From Simkaniaceae bacterium (GTDB taxonomy: Bacteria > Chlamydiota > Chlamydiia > Chlamydiales > JACRBE01): a stretch of 64,000 nucleotides of DNA. The first letter of the stretch is position 1; every line of letters begins with the position of its first letter. The notes beneath the pieces are model-generated. The model searched no databases. It was not told the origin of the DNA and worked only from the letters and a program-made list of their open reading frames with translations. A program made the position numbers and the translations under genes. Where the stretch lies: the NCBI GenBank assembly GCA_022763045.1, contig JALEGI010000009.1, positions 127,449 through 191,448 on the forward strand, in the 5' to 3' direction. Below are positions 24,134-33,475 of the stretch, one piece after another.

Positions 24134-25548
24134 GGAGAGAAGGGGGCAAGGGGCTTTTCGAGTGTTTTGCTGATGGCTAGGCGCAGCTGCATTTCTTCTA
24201 CATTTGCCAGGGTGGATATTTTAGCGAGAGCTTCGGGGGGCAGCTCATCTAGCAGGGTTGCAACGGCTGTTTCTGGCGCGCTCTGTGTCACGGCTTTGAG
24301 CCTTTGAAGAAGGCGAGTGGTGTCTATTTCTGCTCTCTCGGGCGTGCCGGCGGGCGCTCTCTCTGTTACGAGGTTCACAAGGTCTTGCGATGAGGTCATG
24401 AGCAGGCTGAAGATAGTTGTGGCGATAACTATCGGAAAGAAGTAGTCTTCCACTAGGTTGCTTTTGAAAAACTCCCCCCATATGATCCAGACGGTGCCGG
24501 TGGCAAAGACGTTGGAGACAACTTCTTCGACTTTGAGGGCGATGTTTGTGATGGGGTGCGCTCTCTCTCCAAGGGATCTTTTTCTGCGACAGCAAAATAG
24601 CTGCTTCACTGATGTTAGCACGCGTGATGTGGTGCCGATAATCGATTTGCCAAAGAGGTAGAATGTGGAGGCGGTTACTGCTGCTGCAAAGGTGAAGCCT
24701 GTTGCTGGGCTGTCGTCTATGAGCTCTACTGTTTTGCGGTAGGTGTAGCGGGCTAGGGCGTACTCGAATAGGGCGGTTAAGATCAGGCCGACGGCTTTTT
24801 TTGCGGTGATGAGAGGTGGGGGCTTTGGGGCCTCTTTTGCGTTTGCTAGGATTTGGCTAAGTAGGGCAGGAGCGGTGGGGGACGCTTTTAGGCTTTGGTG
24901 GGCTGTGGGCATTGTGCAGATGGCTTGATTGCATATGGCGACTAGAGCTTGTTGGGCTTGAAGTAGGGTTGGATTTTTGCGCATTCTGCGCCTTTGCGCC
25001 ATAAAGGCATCCATCGAGAGTTGTATGGATCGTGTGGGGAGAAAGAGTCCTGATATTAGGGTGGTAAGTCCTTTGATAAGCTTCGCTTTTTTGGCAAAGT
25101 CTGCGGCGGGCAGGGCACTGGGGATTTGTCCGAGTATGGCTACGATGAGGCCTGTAAGTGTGGTTGCGGCTACTGCTGTGAACTTGCGGCTGCGGTGACG
25201 TAAAATTAGGGCCTCTTTTTCTGTCGTGGGCCCTAGAAGGTCGTTTATGACTCCTTGGGCGGCCCACATTTCTAGTACAAACCAGGCTTTTACGTTGCAG
25301 GTGGCTGAGACGATTGCGAGAGGTTTTCCTACTTTGCTCTTTAGCTTTAGCGCAATTGGGATGTAAAAGATTTTTGCTGCGGCTGAAAATGCTGCTGAGA
25401 TTGTGAGAAGGACGCCTCGGGCAGCTTTGTTGCATCTTGTGTCTACGAGGGGGGCATCTTGGCGGATTGCATCGATTGCATCTATCAGAGCGGGATCGTA
25501 AATTGGAGATTTCGGTGATAGCGGTACAGTTAACTCTAAAAGTGCCAT
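24130..25548 (-). CDS. Multi-spanning membrane protein of unknown function
   Basis: A 472-residue protein rich in Ala, Leu and Lys with several hydrophobic segments (roughly residues 42-68, 127-150, 255-300 and 345-385). The N-terminus has no signal peptide; a basic CCRRKRS patch lies between membrane segments. I do not recognise a family. Its higher GC content than the island to its left marks the island boundary. A lineage-specific inclusion or inner-membrane protein is possible, but nothing in the sequence proves this. Confidence 0.6.
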   Translation of the reverse strand: MALLELTVPLSPKSPIYDPALIDAIDAIRQDAPLVDTRCNKAARGVLLTISAAFSAAAKIFYIPIALKLKSKVGKPLAIVSATCNVKAWFVLEMWAAQGVINDLLGPTTEKEALILRHRSRKFTAVAATTLTGLIVAILGQIPSALPAADFAKKAKLIKGLTTLISGLFLPTRSIQLSMDAFMAQRRRMRKNPTLLQAQQALVAICNQAICTMPTAHQSLKASPTAPALLSQILANAKEAPKPPPLITAKKAVGLILTALFEYALARYTYRKTVELIDDSPATGFTFAAAVTASTFYLFGKSIIGTTSRVLTSVKQLFCCRRKRSLGERAHPITNIALKVEEVVSNVFATGTVWIIWGEFFKSNLVEDYFFPIVIATTIFSLLMTSSQDLVNLVTERAPAGTPERAEIDTTRLLQRLKAVTQSAPETAVATLLDELPPEALAKISTLANVEEMQLRLAISKTLEKPLAPFSP

Positions 25549-25645
25549 TTATTTGATTTTGTGTAAATTTGTCCCAAAAATTATACGGTTTTATTAAAAA
25601 GAGTCAATTTATATTGTATGCGAAATTTTTTGTGAGGGCGGGGCG

Positions 25646-25675
25646 TTGAGATGGTTAAAGTATTTGCTTTATATT
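25646..25675 (+). promoter_or_regulatory. Candidate promoter of the 25717 gene
   Basis: TTGAGA (25646-25651), 18-base spacer, TATATT (25670-25675), about 40 bases upstream of the ATG at 25717, which is itself preceded by AGGAGAGG. Confidence 0.45.
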
Positions 25676-25716
25676 AATAAATATTTTAAATTTTTTTGGA
25701 AAAATAGGAGAGGTAT

Positions 25717-26424
25717 ATGTCTGCTGCTGTAAAAAATTACTATGTTCTTGATAAGCCCATTGAGGCTCTCAATCGCCAACTCTACATTGGGGAATCTAAA
25801 AAGGGGCTGCATATGCTTAAGGCTGTCTGCTTGGTTCTTATTCTTGCCCCTGCTTATTTGGTATTGGGTTTGGTTGCTTTGGCGGGAAGAGCTGCTAGGT
25901 GGAGACGCTTTGAGGTTTTAAGAAAACCTATGGATCAATTGATTTATGAGGCTTTTGAAAGGCAAAAGAGCGATTTAGACAAGTTCCATAGCGATCGGGT
26001 CGAAAAATGTTTTTACTTTTCCGAGATGATCCTTAGGTCTAAGAGTGGGTTTAGCTTCTCTGATGGGGTCAATAGGGGCGCTGTTTGGGAGGTGGAGGAC
26101 CGTAGGGGACTCTACCCAATATTGAAGGGGGAGATTGCAAGGATGCGGGCGCGTTTTGAGGGAAGGGAGTTGGAGAGCTTTTTTCTAAGGTTTGTCAGTG
26201 TTGCTAAGGTACGTGGTAAGGAGAGCTTTTTGGGGATTGGCTCTTATTTTGCGGTGCAGGATGTACACAATCCTTGTGATGGGATCAATCACAGGGAGGT
26301 ACATGTTATTGAGGTGGGCGATCAGGTGCTCCACCTACTTGAAGATGTCAATCAACAGGTGGCCCCGCGGGATAAGGGGGTGAATCCAGAGGTTGTTGAG
26401 GGCTTTAGAGAGTTTTTTCGCTAA
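25717..26424 (+). CDS. Hypothetical protein with one membrane region
   Basis: A 235-residue protein with a hydrophobic stretch at about residues 33-55 (LKAVCLVLILAPAYLVLGLV), followed by an Arg-rich cytosol-facing segment and a soluble C-terminal domain with no recognised motif. AGGAGAGG before the ATG and a good upstream promoter support it as a real gene. The protein and its left-hand neighbours look lineage-specific. Its stop overlaps that of the convergent DUF818 gene by four bases. Confidence 0.6.
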   Translation: MSAAVKNYYVLDKPIEALNRQLYIGESKKGLHMLKAVCLVLILAPAYLVLGLVALAGRAARWRRFEVLRKPMDQLIYEAFERQKSDLDKFHSDRVEKCFYFSEMILRSKSGFSFSDGVNRGAVWEVEDRRGLYPILKGEIARMRARFEGRELESFFLRFVSVAKVRGKESFLGIGSYFAVQDVHNPCDGINHREVHVIEVGDQVLHLLEDVNQQVAPRDKGVNPEVVEGFREFFR

Positions 26425-27593
26425 GCGGTGATGGGGGCGTAATTTTTGACTAAACCCCATAGGCTTGCTTTGGCGGTGCTTAATAAAGTTTGGGCAGATC
26501 CTAGATAACTTTTTGCAGTATTTGTGATTTCAGTGAGTCTGCTTTCTTCTGGGTTTGCGGGGAAGAGTTTTGGAAGAGTTCTCATAATTTGGTAGCCATC
26601 TTTGGGGCCAATCTGGTCTTTATGGTCCTGTGTCATGTGTAGGCAATGCGTGGCCACGCGCTGTCTGACCTTGGCGATTTTGTCAAAAAGTCTGATGTGA
26701 CGGGGAAATGTTTTATCAAGTGTGGCTGTAATGATAAATTTGTGGTCGTCGGGGATGCTAAGCCAGTCGTGCAGGCATGAGAGCTTCCAGCCGGCTGTTT
26801 TGGCTGCCATTTTAGCGAAATAGCCCTTGGCAGTTGGCATGTTTTCGTCGATGATTGCATTGAGACTCTCTGCTGCGCGGTCGGCGATGACGCGAATTTG
26901 CTTTCCAAGGCGGTGGTAGGCAGCTACAACCTTGATCGCTACCATTGCAGAGATGGAAGAGCCCCACACTCCGATATTGTCAGGGTTGACGCCTTGCTCG
27001 AGGAGGTATTGGACTTGAGCTGCAACATAGTGCATCATGTCTCTTTCATTTGTGACAGTTCCGCTGCTTTTGCCAACTCCAGGCATATTGCATGAGATAA
27101 CGTTGACTGAGCTGTAGTCTCGAATCATGTGGCAACGATCAATCATAGATTCCCAAGAGTGGCCTGGCGGTGGTACGAAAATCAGATAGTTATTCGTCGA
27201 TTTAAAGTAGCGCTTTGTCGCTTGGCCAACTAATCTGGCAGCTGCAGAACTGTAGGTTGTTTGGTGTTCATCAACGACAACCCCATTAAGCGTGTTTCCT
27301 TGGGGGGTTGTGATATAGATTTCGCGCAACTTTGAGATTCTGGGATCTGTTGCTCGTGCATTTTCGACAGATTGCTGTGACTGTTTTGTAAGAAGGATTT
27401 TAGGTGTAAGAGTGTGTTTATTTACAAAGTGAACGGCAATGAGCCAAATGCCATATGGAAAGAAAAAAATGCCTGCGACAACGTTAAGGATTCTTTTCGT
27501 TCTTTCCCAGTTAGTTTCTGTCAGAACGTTTTTTTTAACTATGTAATCTTGCTGTAAATTCCCAGTATAAATCGGTCTAATTTTAGACGTCAT
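26421..27593 (-). CDS. CHLPS/DUF818-type alpha/beta hydrolase-like protein
   Basis: A 390-residue protein of the Chlamydiales CHLPS (DUF818) type. It starts with a soluble part, then VVAGIFFFPYGIWLIAVHFV (about residues 38-57), a membrane segment with the F-F-P-Y-G-I-W signature shared with the next gene, then a hydrolase-like domain with FVPPPGHSWESM near 143 and the nucleophile-elbow-like GVWGSSISAMVA near 211-222. AGGAAGAG precedes the ATG. The exact activity is unknown. It is a tandem paralogue of the 27673 gene and probably arose by duplication. Confidence 0.75.
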   Translation of the reverse strand: MTSKIRPIYTGNLQQDYIVKKNVLTETNWERTKRILNVVAGIFFFPYGIWLIAVHFVNKHTLTPKILLTKQSQQSVENARATDPRISKLREIYITTPQGNTLNGVVVDEHQTTYSSAAARLVGQATKRYFKSTNNYLIFVPPPGHSWESMIDRCHMIRDYSSVNVISCNMPGVGKSSGTVTNERDMMHYVAAQVQYLLEQGVNPDNIGVWGSSISAMVAIKVVAAYHRLGKQIRVIADRAAESLNAIIDENMPTAKGYFAKMAAKTAGWKLSCLHDWLSIPDDHKFIITATLDKTFPRHIRLFDKIAKVRQRVATHCLHMTQDHKDQIGPKDGYQIMRTLPKLFPANPEESRLTEITNTAKSYLGSAQTLLSTAKASLWGLVKNYAPITA

Positions 27594-27672
27594 AACTCTT
27601 CCTTTATTTAAAGGATAAGAGAATACAGGAAACTCGATTAAAAAACAACGTTTGATAAAACTTAATAAAAAA

Positions 27673-28593
27673 TTAATATAACATTTTATCGAGAAGATTA
27701 TTCATTTTCGAATCTTGCGGCTGTGTCGCGTGCCCGCCATTTGGGAGTTTGATGAAATTGGGGGCTTTGATGCCAGATGCTCTTTTGGCGTTGTAGTAGA
27801 TTGAGTTGTGGTAGTGGACCATTCGATCTTTTTTTGCGTAGATTATCGCTTTATTCGCATTTGGGATAGAGTTGAAGTCTTTGGTCACATTTAGGTCCCA
27901 GTTTGAGCTGAGCCTTAAAATGTGAGCAAGGCACTTTAGACAGCCATTTTTAACGTGATGGCTAATGAATTTTTTACTTGTCGCGGGCCCGCGATCTGCT
28001 ATCAGTCTGAGGGGCTTGTTGTGCTTGTTGTAGGCAGCTGCTACTTTTGTTCCGATAGCGGCACCTAGGGAAAAGCCGTAGAGTACGATGTTTTCTGGCT
28101 TGGCGCCATTTTTAAGGAGTAGCTCGACAGCCGCTGCAACGTCGCGTGTCAGGTCTCGAATGCTGCGGGGCTTGTGTCTGAAGTTCATCCCAATTGCGAT
28201 GCAATTTTTTTCTCGCGAAATTTTCGCAAGATTCTTGGCCATTGCCTGCCAGCATCCACCCATTCCGGGAACTGCGATGATAAATTTTTGGGCGTTCATT
28301 GGCTTTACTGAGCGCCCGAAGGCTCCTGCGCTGAGGGTCGCTCCATCGGCAGTTTTGATCTGGAATTTTTGCGCAGAGGCAGGTAGGGCCTGCGATGAAG
28401 TGCCTGTAATTTGGCTTGAGTACTTTTTTGTAGCGATTAGGGCTAGTATTTGAAAGATGCCATAGGGGAAGAAGAGGATGCCAAGGGCGATCTTGCCGAC
28501 CAGTTTTGCCCGATCACAGTGGGTGGGGCGAAAAAGGTCTTCTTTTTTGCTGATAGAAATATTTTGATTAATTGACGATACAAAGCTACTCAT
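27673..28593 (-). CDS. CHLPS/DUF818-type alpha/beta hydrolase-like protein
   Basis: A 306-residue paralogue of the 26421 protein. It has the same membrane segment (LGILFFPYGIFQILALI, about residues 37-53), an oxyanion region IAVPGMGGCWQAM and a canonical nucleophile elbow GFSLGAAIGTKVAAAY near residues 178-193; a likely acid and His lie in YAKKDRMVHYHN and NGGHATQ. This copy keeps a complete-looking catalytic triad, so it is the better candidate for enzymatic activity. The family is typical of Chlamydiae, and most members are of unknown function. Confidence 0.8.
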   Translation of the reverse strand: MSSFVSSINQNISISKKEDLFRPTHCDRAKLVGKIALGILFFPYGIFQILALIATKKYSSQITGTSSQALPASAQKFQIKTADGATLSAGAFGRSVKPMNAQKFIIAVPGMGGCWQAMAKNLAKISREKNCIAIGMNFRHKPRSIRDLTRDVAAAVELLLKNGAKPENIVLYGFSLGAAIGTKVAAAYNKHNKPLRLIADRGPATSKKFISHHVKNGCLKCLAHILRLSSNWDLNVTKDFNSIPNANKAIIYAKKDRMVHYHNSIYYNAKRASGIKAPNFIKLPNGGHATQPQDSKMNNLLDKMLY

Positions 28594-28638
28594 ATTAAGA
28601 GTATTGTAGGCTGTAATGAGATAAATTTAAAGGGAAAT

Positions 28639-28720
<82 letters not shown>

Positions 28721-28821
28721 AACGGCTAAGAGTATATTTAACCTATTTCTTTCCGTCAAGAAAGTGTTTTGAAGGGGGCGAGATGTAAAATATTTATTAT
28801 ATATTTATTAATTAAATTTTA

Positions 28822-28830
28822 TGGTATAAT
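28822..28830 (+). promoter_or_regulatory. Extended -10 promoter of the 28857 gene
   Basis: TGGTATAAT: a perfect TATAAT (28825-28830) with the TG extension, giving a leader of about 20 bases before the ATG at 28857. The surrounding 100 bases are very AT-rich. Confidence 0.5.
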
Positions 28831-28856
28831 TTATATCTAATATTGGGAATTTAGTT

Positions 28857-30161
28857 ATGTCAGTTCTTGTTTTGCACCCTTCAGTTTATAAAAGTAGAGA
28901 TCTAAATATTTGTAGTCTTGAGGGTGAAATTTTATCTCTTTTACGAATGACAAGGCGAAATCCTCTGCGAAAAATGCCTGTTGAGAGAGCGAAAGAGTTT
29001 CAAAGTTCAATTTGTTCTGTATACGAGGTAGTTAAAAGGCTCTATCGCCGGTTTCCTGAAAAGGTGAAGGGGCTATATTTGATGGCTATGAGCGCGATGC
29101 TAGGCGGCGAAGTCTCGCTTTGTGATAGCGATTTTAGGCGGTTTATTGAGATTAATCGTCTTGAGTATAAATTTTTAGCTCTTAGGATTGGGATGGAGGT
29201 GGACGAGGATGGAGATCCACTCATTCCTGTTGTCGATAAGAAGGGTAGAGAGCATCTCTATAGTTGGAATGAGATTATTCGAGAGCCGATTCTTGGGGGG
29301 TGGCGCTTTTCTATTCATGGGGTTGTCCTTTTTGAGACAAATCGTAGCTATAAGCTGAAAGACGACTATTTAATCACTTATCGCGGGATTACTCCGCTTG
29401 AGACCGAATCGATGATTGCATTTGATAAGCAAGATGCAAGTGAGTGGGGAGGGGGATATGTCTTAGAGGTATGGACTCTTTTAAAAGACATTAAGGAGGG
29501 GCGCCCTACGATGGGTGTTGGCGATCACTGTTCGGTTGTTTTGAAAAATAGTGAGGGTGAGGTCTTCAGCTTAGGGAAGTTTTTCCGCGGCAATTCATTA
29601 AAATTTGCCGATTATTTCACACTCTTTTCACGCAAGAGAGGCCGTATGGTAAGCCCTGATTTGTTTGTCTATTACACCGATAATGCAAGAAACTTTCAAA
29701 AGGTCAGTATTCACCTAGATGAGGAGCAGTATCAGCGAGTGTTTGCTCAAATGGATTGTGATCGCAAGCAAAGAGAGCCGATCTTTTCAATTTTGAAAAA
29801 TAATTGCGTTAACTATGTCAAAGACCTTCTTGAGACGTGCTTTGACTTAAAAGTTGAGTGTGAAACGCCCCTTTTAAGCTACTTTTTGCAGGTGATTTTT
29901 CCCAAGCGTTTATACAACTATTTTAGAGGGCTGACAAAAATGCCCAAGTGGGCCTATTTCATCCCCCCAATTTATCTTTTAACGCTTATTGGCGGCATTG
30001 GATTGCGGCTGCTTGATTTGAAAAACCACACGGGAATCAAGGGCTCTGATTACGCTTTTCGAGAGATTTTCTTCTTCCCTTGGAGAGTGACGATCTTTCA
30101 CCCATTAGCCCTTAGAGAAAGTCTTAATCGAGCTGCAATTTCTGGTAAAATAACCCTTTAA
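28857..30161 (+). CDS. Putative permuted papain-fold (LRAT/PPPDE/DUF4105-like) protein with C-terminal membrane segment
   Basis: A 434-residue protein. The middle contains GVGDHCSVVLKNSEGEVFSLG (His at residue 223), and about 95 residues later ILKNNCVNYVKDLL (Cys at 317). A His-before-Cys order with an N-N-C-x-x-Y/F motif is what permuted papain-like folds (NlpC/P60-permuted, LRAT, PPPDE, DUF4105) show. A hydrophobic stretch near residues 375-395 (YFIPPIYLLTLIGGIG) may anchor it in a membrane. This is a fold inference from motif order and not a confident family hit; it could be a cysteine protease, amidase or acyltransferase acting on host or envelope. It has its own promoter. Confidence 0.5.
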   Translation: MSVLVLHPSVYKSRDLNICSLEGEILSLLRMTRRNPLRKMPVERAKEFQSSICSVYEVVKRLYRRFPEKVKGLYLMAMSAMLGGEVSLCDSDFRRFIEINRLEYKFLALRIGMEVDEDGDPLIPVVDKKGREHLYSWNEIIREPILGGWRFSIHGVVLFETNRSYKLKDDYLITYRGITPLETESMIAFDKQDASEWGGGYVLEVWTLLKDIKEGRPTMGVGDHCSVVLKNSEGEVFSLGKFFRGNSLKFADYFTLFSRKRGRMVSPDLFVYYTDNARNFQKVSIHLDEEQYQRVFAQMDCDRKQREPIFSILKNNCVNYVKDLLETCFDLKVECETPLLSYFLQVIFPKRLYNYFRGLTKMPKWAYFIPPIYLLTLIGGIGLRLLDLKNHTGIKGSDYAFREIFFFPWRVTIFHPLALRESLNRAAISGKITL

Positions 30162-30180
30162 TTTGGTATCATGCCCTGCC

Positions 30181-31680
30181 ATGAAACCAAGTGATTTACA
30201 TTATCCAAGCTCGTGGGAGCAGAGATCTCCACATTTAGGAGATCAAATTCTTTTTATTCCCGAATTTTACTCCAATCACCACCTCTGGGAAAAGCGTCCC
30301 TTTTTTGACGACGAAAATCCAATTCACGTTGAGCTCTGCTCTGGAAATGGAGAGTGGATTTTAGACCGTGCAGAGGAAAATCCCGATGTCAATTGGATCG
30401 CGGTTGAGATGAAATTTAAGCGGGTGCGTAAAATTTGGTCGAAGATGAAAAATCGCGGGATTAAAAACTTACTTGTTGTCTGCGGAAAAGCTGAGCCTTT
30501 TGTCAAATATTATCTAAAACAAGCGAAGCAAGTTTTTGTGAATTTCCCCGATCCCTGGCCAAAAAGGCGCCACGCAAAAAACCGCCTCTTCCAGGGGGAA
30601 TTCATTTCTGATTTGGCCACTTGTGTCACTGATGAGCTCACTTTTGTCTCAGATGACTCGTGCTATACACAGCAGGTTGTGCGGGAAATGCTCGGCTCTA
30701 AGAGGTGGCATTCTCTCGTTAAGGACCCCTATGTTGAGAATTTGGAAGAGGGCTATGGAGGCTCATATTTCCAAAGGCTATGGAAGGATCTAGGTCGCAA
30801 TATTTCGATGCTTCGCTTTGCACCCTCAAAGGTTGTCAAACTCGACCTTTCTTTGAGGTCGCGCTTAGACTTTCCAGAGGTTCAGGGGGATTTGTGGCAT
30901 TTAGATCTGGGCCTTGATCGACATCTACCACGCATGCTAGATACGATGATTTTCCAATCGTATCGCTTAGGCATAGGGCATTTTTTGGAGACCTATGAGG
31001 TGCCAAAGCGGATTATACTCTATGATGGATCCCTCGACTTTGTCGAGGAAATGATTCGCACTGATGTCGATATGCTTGCCTTTACAGACTGGCTAAAGGA
31101 TGAGTTTAAATCGGTCGATAATCTGCGCGTGCGCACGGGAATCGAAACAGAGGCATTTGTCGACCTTGAGCGGCAAGAGATGATTGTCCACACGATGGGC
31201 AGGCAATTGATGCGTCTTTATTGCGTCGATGTGCTCTCAAACTACCTCCATCGCTTGAGCGCTCTTTTACCCGAAGAGAGCGAGGTTCTTGTCCGCTTTG
31301 ACTATACAGGGGTTGAGAGCGAGTCGATGATCGAGCAGCTTCTATCTAGCGATCGGTTTGCTCATTTGAAAATTTTGGGCCGCGAGATCATTCCATCAAA
31401 TCGGGCAATTTGCCTCCCATCAGATGAGATGATGAGCGAGGAGATCGTCAAGCAACTCGACGAGATTTTCTATGTGGTTAGAGCTCCCTATAAAGTCATC
31501 CCTGAGGGAACATTCAATGAAAACTGGCACGAGATCGATGAGGTTATCGTTGTGAGTCAGGCCCTTTCTAATGTAGGCAAGCGTATGCTTCATGGATTCT
31601 GCGCTGCAGGCGGTAGAGTTTTGACTTGCGGTGAGAGGGTAGGTGTGGTTGAAGAAGAGACATGGAAAGTGTCGGGGTAG
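30181..31680 (+). CDS. trmB: tRNA (guanine-N7)-methyltransferase with an extra C-terminal domain
   Basis: A 499-residue protein, more than twice the usual TrmB length. Residues 1 to about 220 are TrmB: SAM-binding ELCSGNGEW at 51-59, VEMKFKRVRK at 75-84 and NFPDPWPKRRHAKNR at 121-135, which form the active site that methylates G46 of tRNA. Residues about 225-499 form a second domain without recognised motifs (for example LDLGLDRHLPRMLD, VLVRFDYTGVES, and a C-terminal GRVLTCGERVGVVEEE). The ATG at 30181 is preferred over the TTG at 30163. The last nine bases overlap the 3' end of the antisense tRNA-Pro gene. Confidence 0.85.
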   Translation: MKPSDLHYPSSWEQRSPHLGDQILFIPEFYSNHHLWEKRPFFDDENPIHVELCSGNGEWILDRAEENPDVNWIAVEMKFKRVRKIWSKMKNRGIKNLLVVCGKAEPFVKYYLKQAKQVFVNFPDPWPKRRHAKNRLFQGEFISDLATCVTDELTFVSDDSCYTQQVVREMLGSKRWHSLVKDPYVENLEEGYGGSYFQRLWKDLGRNISMLRFAPSKVVKLDLSLRSRLDFPEVQGDLWHLDLGLDRHLPRMLDTMIFQSYRLGIGHFLETYEVPKRIILYDGSLDFVEEMIRTDVDMLAFTDWLKDEFKSVDNLRVRTGIETEAFVDLERQEMIVHTMGRQLMRLYCVDVLSNYLHRLSALLPEESEVLVRFDYTGVESESMIEQLLSSDRFAHLKILGREIIPSNRAICLPSDEMMSEEIVKQLDEIFYVVRAPYKVIPEGTFNENWHEIDEVIVVSQALSNVGKRMLHGFCAAGGRVLTCGERVGVVEEETWKVSG

Positions 31681-31746
31681 AGGGATTTGAACCCCCGACC
31701 TACTGCTCCCAAAGCAGCCGCGCTAGCCAAGCTGCGCTATACCCCG
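31672..31746 (-). tRNA. tRNA-Pro (anticodon UGG)
   Basis: On the minus strand the acceptor CGGGGTA pairs with TACCCCG, with discriminator A. The anticodon arm is GCTGC-TTTGGGA-GCAGT, giving anticodon TGG. The T arm reads GGGGGTTCAAATCCCTC. No CCA is encoded. Its 3' end overlaps the stop-codon end of trmB by nine bases. Confidence 0.93.
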
Positions 31747-31837
31747 ACAAATTTCAACGAAAGTGTACCGCGACAGCGCATTTTCTAGCAATAAAAATCT
31801 CCCTATGACATATAGAAAGAAAATGAGGAGCTGCTAC

Positions 31838-33475
31838 ATGTCTTTTATAGATTCCAAAGCCTACAAAAAATTGAGCAAAATGGCCGAAAAACCGGTCGAT
31901 CTATCTAAAGAGGGGGAGTTGACCCCAGATCGCATTCACCACATGAAGGGCCAGGCGCTTGGAATGAAGCTTTTCTACGGAACAGAGAGAGTTGATGAGA
32001 AGGTGATGGAAGAGCTCTACGCTTTGGCCTCAGAAATGAAGGTTTGGGACAAAATGGATGCGATGCAGTCTGGTGAAGTCATCAACAAGATTGAGGGGCA
32101 GGAGTCAGAAAATCGCATGGTCCTGCACACTGCAATGCGCGATTTTTTTGAGCACAAAAATGAGGCAAAGCCTGCTGCGGAGGCTGCCAAGCTTGCTTAT
32201 GCTGAAGTTGAGAAGCTGCGCAAATTTGTTGCTGATTGCGATAAGCAGGGGCGATTCAAAGAGGTTGTCCAAATTGGAATTGGTGGCTCTGATTTAGGGC
32301 CCAAAGCAATTTATCTCTCGCTTGAAGCTTTTGCCCACGGCAATAGAAGGGTGCACTTTCTATCCAATGTTGACCCTGATGATGCGGCGCATATTTTACA
32401 AGATATCGACCTCGCCCACACGCTAGTCGTTGTGGTATCCAAATCGGGCTCGACATTAGAGACTTTGACAAATGAGCAGTTTTTCCGAAGTAAGTTTGAA
32501 GAGGCAGGCCTAAATCCCAATGAACACATCGCTTCTGTGACTGGTAAGGGCTCTCCTATGGATGATCCTTCAAAGTATCTAGCTTCGTTTTACATGTGGG
32601 ATTATGTTGGCGGGCGCTATTCAGTTACCTCGATGGTCGGCTGCGTTACTTTAGCGATGAGTCTTGGCATGGACCATGTGATGGAGTTTTTAAAGGGCGC
32701 CTCTCATATGGATAAGATTGCCCTCGAAAAAGATTTTCACGTGAATCTTCCGCTTCTCTCTGCTCTTCTCGGTGTGTGGAATCGCAACTTCTTGAAATTA
32801 CCCACCCACGCGGTCATTCCCTATTCCAATGCGATGCTTCGCTTCCCTGCTCACTTGCAACAGTGTGATATGGAATCAAATGGAAAGCGCATTGATAAGA
32901 TGGGGCGTGCTGTAGAGCACGATACGGGTCCGATTATTTGGGGCGAGCCTGGAACGAATGGGCAGCACTCGTTTTACCAGCTTATTCATCAGGGGACGAC
33001 AACGGTTCCTGTTGAATTCATTGGCTTCCGAGAAAATCAGTATGGCGTTGATATCAATGTCAAAGGGACCTTTTCTCAAGAAAAGCTCTTGTCAAACCTC
33101 TTTGCGCAGTCAATCGGTCTTGCAACTGGAAAGCACAGCGACAATCCGAACAAGGAGTTTACTGGAAATCGCCCAAACCGTCTCCTGTTAGCTGAGAAGT
33201 GCGATCCCTACACAGTTGGTAAGATTCTCTCCTACTTTGAGAACAAAGTTGCTTTCCAAGGTTTTATTTGGGGAATCAACTCCTTTGACCAAGAGGGTGT
33301 TCAGCTTGGAAAGGTTCTAGCAAATCAAATTATTTCACTTTTTGATAAAAAGCGTAAGGGTGAGGCTATTGAAGAAGATGACTTTGCGCTTGGTCAAGCC
33401 TACCTAGACGAGCTCGATGACCCCGCTCTCCACGGAGAGGACATGGGCTCCATGGATGCTGCAGGCAACTGGTGA
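31838..33475 (+). CDS. pgi: Glucose-6-phosphate isomerase
   Basis: A 545-residue enzyme interconverting glucose 6-phosphate and fructose 6-phosphate in glycolysis. Signatures: GIGGSDLGPKA near residue 148, SKSGSTLET for phosphate binding, GGRYSVTS near residue 260, GEPGTNGQHSFYQLIHQG near 370 and the C-terminal DQEGVQLGKVLA near 486, with the catalytic Lys. The ATG at 31838 is chosen because GAGGAG lies 7-8 bases upstream. The last 72 bases overlap recF on the other strand. Confidence 0.96.
   Translation: MSFIDSKAYKKLSKMAEKPVDLSKEGELTPDRIHHMKGQALGMKLFYGTERVDEKVMEELYALASEMKVWDKMDAMQSGEVINKIEGQESENRMVLHTAMRDFFEHKNEAKPAAEAAKLAYAEVEKLRKFVADCDKQGRFKEVVQIGIGGSDLGPKAIYLSLEAFAHGNRRVHFLSNVDPDDAAHILQDIDLAHTLVVVVSKSGSTLETLTNEQFFRSKFEEAGLNPNEHIASVTGKGSPMDDPSKYLASFYMWDYVGGRYSVTSMVGCVTLAMSLGMDHVMEFLKGASHMDKIALEKDFHVNLPLLSALLGVWNRNFLKLPTHAVIPYSNAMLRFPAHLQQCDMESNGKRIDKMGRAVEHDTGPIIWGEPGTNGQHSFYQLIHQGTTTVPVEFIGFRENQYGVDINVKGTFSQEKLLSNLFAQSIGLATGKHSDNPNKEFTGNRPNRLLLAEKCDPYTVGKILSYFENKVAFQGFIWGINSFDQEGVQLGKVLANQIISLFDKKRKGEAIEEDDFALGQAYLDELDDPALHGEDMGSMDAAGNW

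Noticed and set aside
24857..25435. Long alternative minus-strand frame inside the 24130-25548 gene
   Set aside because: It is a shifted frame rich in Arg/Ser/Pro/His, typical of out-of-frame reading of an Ala/Leu-rich membrane protein.
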